From Candidatus Gastranaerophilales bacterium (GTDB lineage Bacteria > Cyanobacteriota > Vampirovibrionia > Gastranaerophilales > Gastranaerophilaceae), in the NCBI GenBank assembly GCA_947628355.1, contig CANQZO010000002.1:1-32186 (forward strand): 32,186 nucleotides of DNA, in the 5' to 3' direction. Of this stretch, positions 31,834 to 32,186 are shown piece after piece. Both the position numbers and the translations under genes were made by a program. The notes beneath the pieces are model-generated. The model saw only the letters and a list, made by a program, of their open reading frames with translations, had not been told where the DNA came from and ran no database searches. Every line of letters begins with the position of its first letter. Positions within the stretch are counted from its first letter, which is position 1.

Positions 31834-32186
31834 ATGAACATATCACCCGTATCTTTTGGTTCTTTAATGTGTTTTACACTTCCTGACGGTAAGCCTAAAG
31901 CCCCTGTTCCCGTTTTCTTAAAAATGGCATTTAAAAATAATTCATCATTAAAAAAATATAATTTGGATAAAGATATAACTAAGTTTGACAAAGAAACAAT
32001 AGACGGAACGGTTCATAATGCTTCTTCTGATTTTTGCTTAAGACTTGATGATATGTATAAAGGTCAGCTCCCTAAAGGCTGCAGGCGTGTTATATTAACG
32101 CAGGCTGATTTTTATGTTGCTCCGGATAAAACCGAAAAAAGATTTTTCCTGACTGCCGCTACTGCTGCCGATGAAGAAAAAATCCT
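31834..32186 (+). CDS. Unknown protein, 5' part, runs off right edge
   Basis: An open frame runs from ATG 31834 to the edge (117 codons), preceded by AAAGGA with seven bases spacing. The protein begins MNISPVSFGSLMCFTLPDG and continues with KAPVPVFLKMAFKNNSSLKKYN, then DFCLRLDDMYKGQLPKGCRRVILTQADFYVAPDKTEKRFFLTAA. I do not recognise a domain. The N-terminus of the 'MxIxPxSFG' kind, short and non-signal-like, recurs (from memory) in gut Gastranaerophilales proteins. Its direction is divergent from the M16 pair. The rest of the protein lies outside the window. Confidence 0.6.
   Translation, partial: MNISPVSFGSLMCFTLPDGKPKAPVPVFLKMAFKNNSSLKKYNLDKDITKFDKETIDGTVHNASSDFCLRLDDMYKGQLPKGCRRVILTQADFYVAPDKTEKRFFLTAATAADEEKI

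Noticed and set aside
31800..31991. Minus-strand open frame of 63 aa at the right edge
   Set aside because: It is antisense to the plus-strand gene 31834-end, which has a good ribosome site and continues as an open frame to the edge.
1..32186. CRISPR array, insertion sequence, phage or defence genes
   Set aside because: No spaced direct repeats, transposase, integrase or known defence motifs found on either strand; the three-fold repeats at 8826-9026 are within a protein-coding gene.

Overview
The window looks like a chromosomal segment of a low-GC, fermentative, anaerobic bacterium. My best guess is a gut member of Vampirovibrionia/Melainabacteria (Candidatus Gastranaerophilales, sister to photosynthetic Cyanobacteria). 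The reasons are the very AT-rich composition, a split pyruvate formate-lyase, a threonyl-tRNA synthetase without the N-terminal TGS domain, a four-domain S1 protein, an active/inactive M16 peptidase pair, CsaB, and an N-terminus of the 'M.I.P.SFG' kind at the right edge. This is an inference from gene content; no marker RNA gene is present. I found no tRNA, rRNA, CRISPR array, insertion sequence or phage gene.

Layout. 1-1943 (-): 5'-part of a large helicase gene running off the left edge, with a decayed SF1 helicase half followed by what looks like the start of an intact one. 2035-4983 (+): a sigma-70 gene behind a leader with three hairpins, an S1-domain protein, and a secreted SH3b-like protein. 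4980-5246 (-): a small unknown protein. 5409-7445 (+): a uridine-kinase-like P-loop kinase, nadD and yqeK. 7474-11533: the pyruvate formate-lyase region, with tspO, pflA, a glycyl-radical-domain gene and the pflB body on the minus strand, and a small three-repeat protein of unknown function (8775-9131, plus strand) between them. 11676-13493 (-): a lone, very AT-rich B12-type radical SAM gene. 13783-15113 (+): the two subunits of a CoA-transferase, converging on a dCMP-deaminase-family gene. 15650-20738 (+): two overlapping WYL-type regulators, a DUF4127 protein and thrS. 20748-21524 (+): rplU-rpmA with promoter, leader hairpin and terminator. 21544-24150 (+): a Cys-rich radical SAM protein, a possible GNAT-fold protein and a FliA/WhiG-type sigma factor. 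24139-31710 (-): csaB, a PfkB sugar kinase, a TPR protein, a YbgC-type thioesterase, a second TPR protein and the M16 pair. 31834-end (+): a partial unknown gene.

How it fits together. PflB with its separate glycyl-radical subunit and PflA would split pyruvate into acetyl-CoA and formate, and the CoA-transferase could exchange CoA among short-chain acids, giving a fermentative core. The rest is housekeeping (NAD synthesis, translation, cell-surface polymer pyruvylation, peptidases) plus regulators.

The signals I consider most worth attention are: PFL with its glycyl-radical domain on a separate cistron; the dead-plus-live tandem helicase at the left edge; the three-hairpin leader of the sigma gene; a recurring arrangement in which a -10 box lies exactly 6-7 nt before an ATG that has no Shine-Dalgarno sequence (five genes), suggesting leaderless mRNAs; and the three-repeat small protein inside the pfl region.
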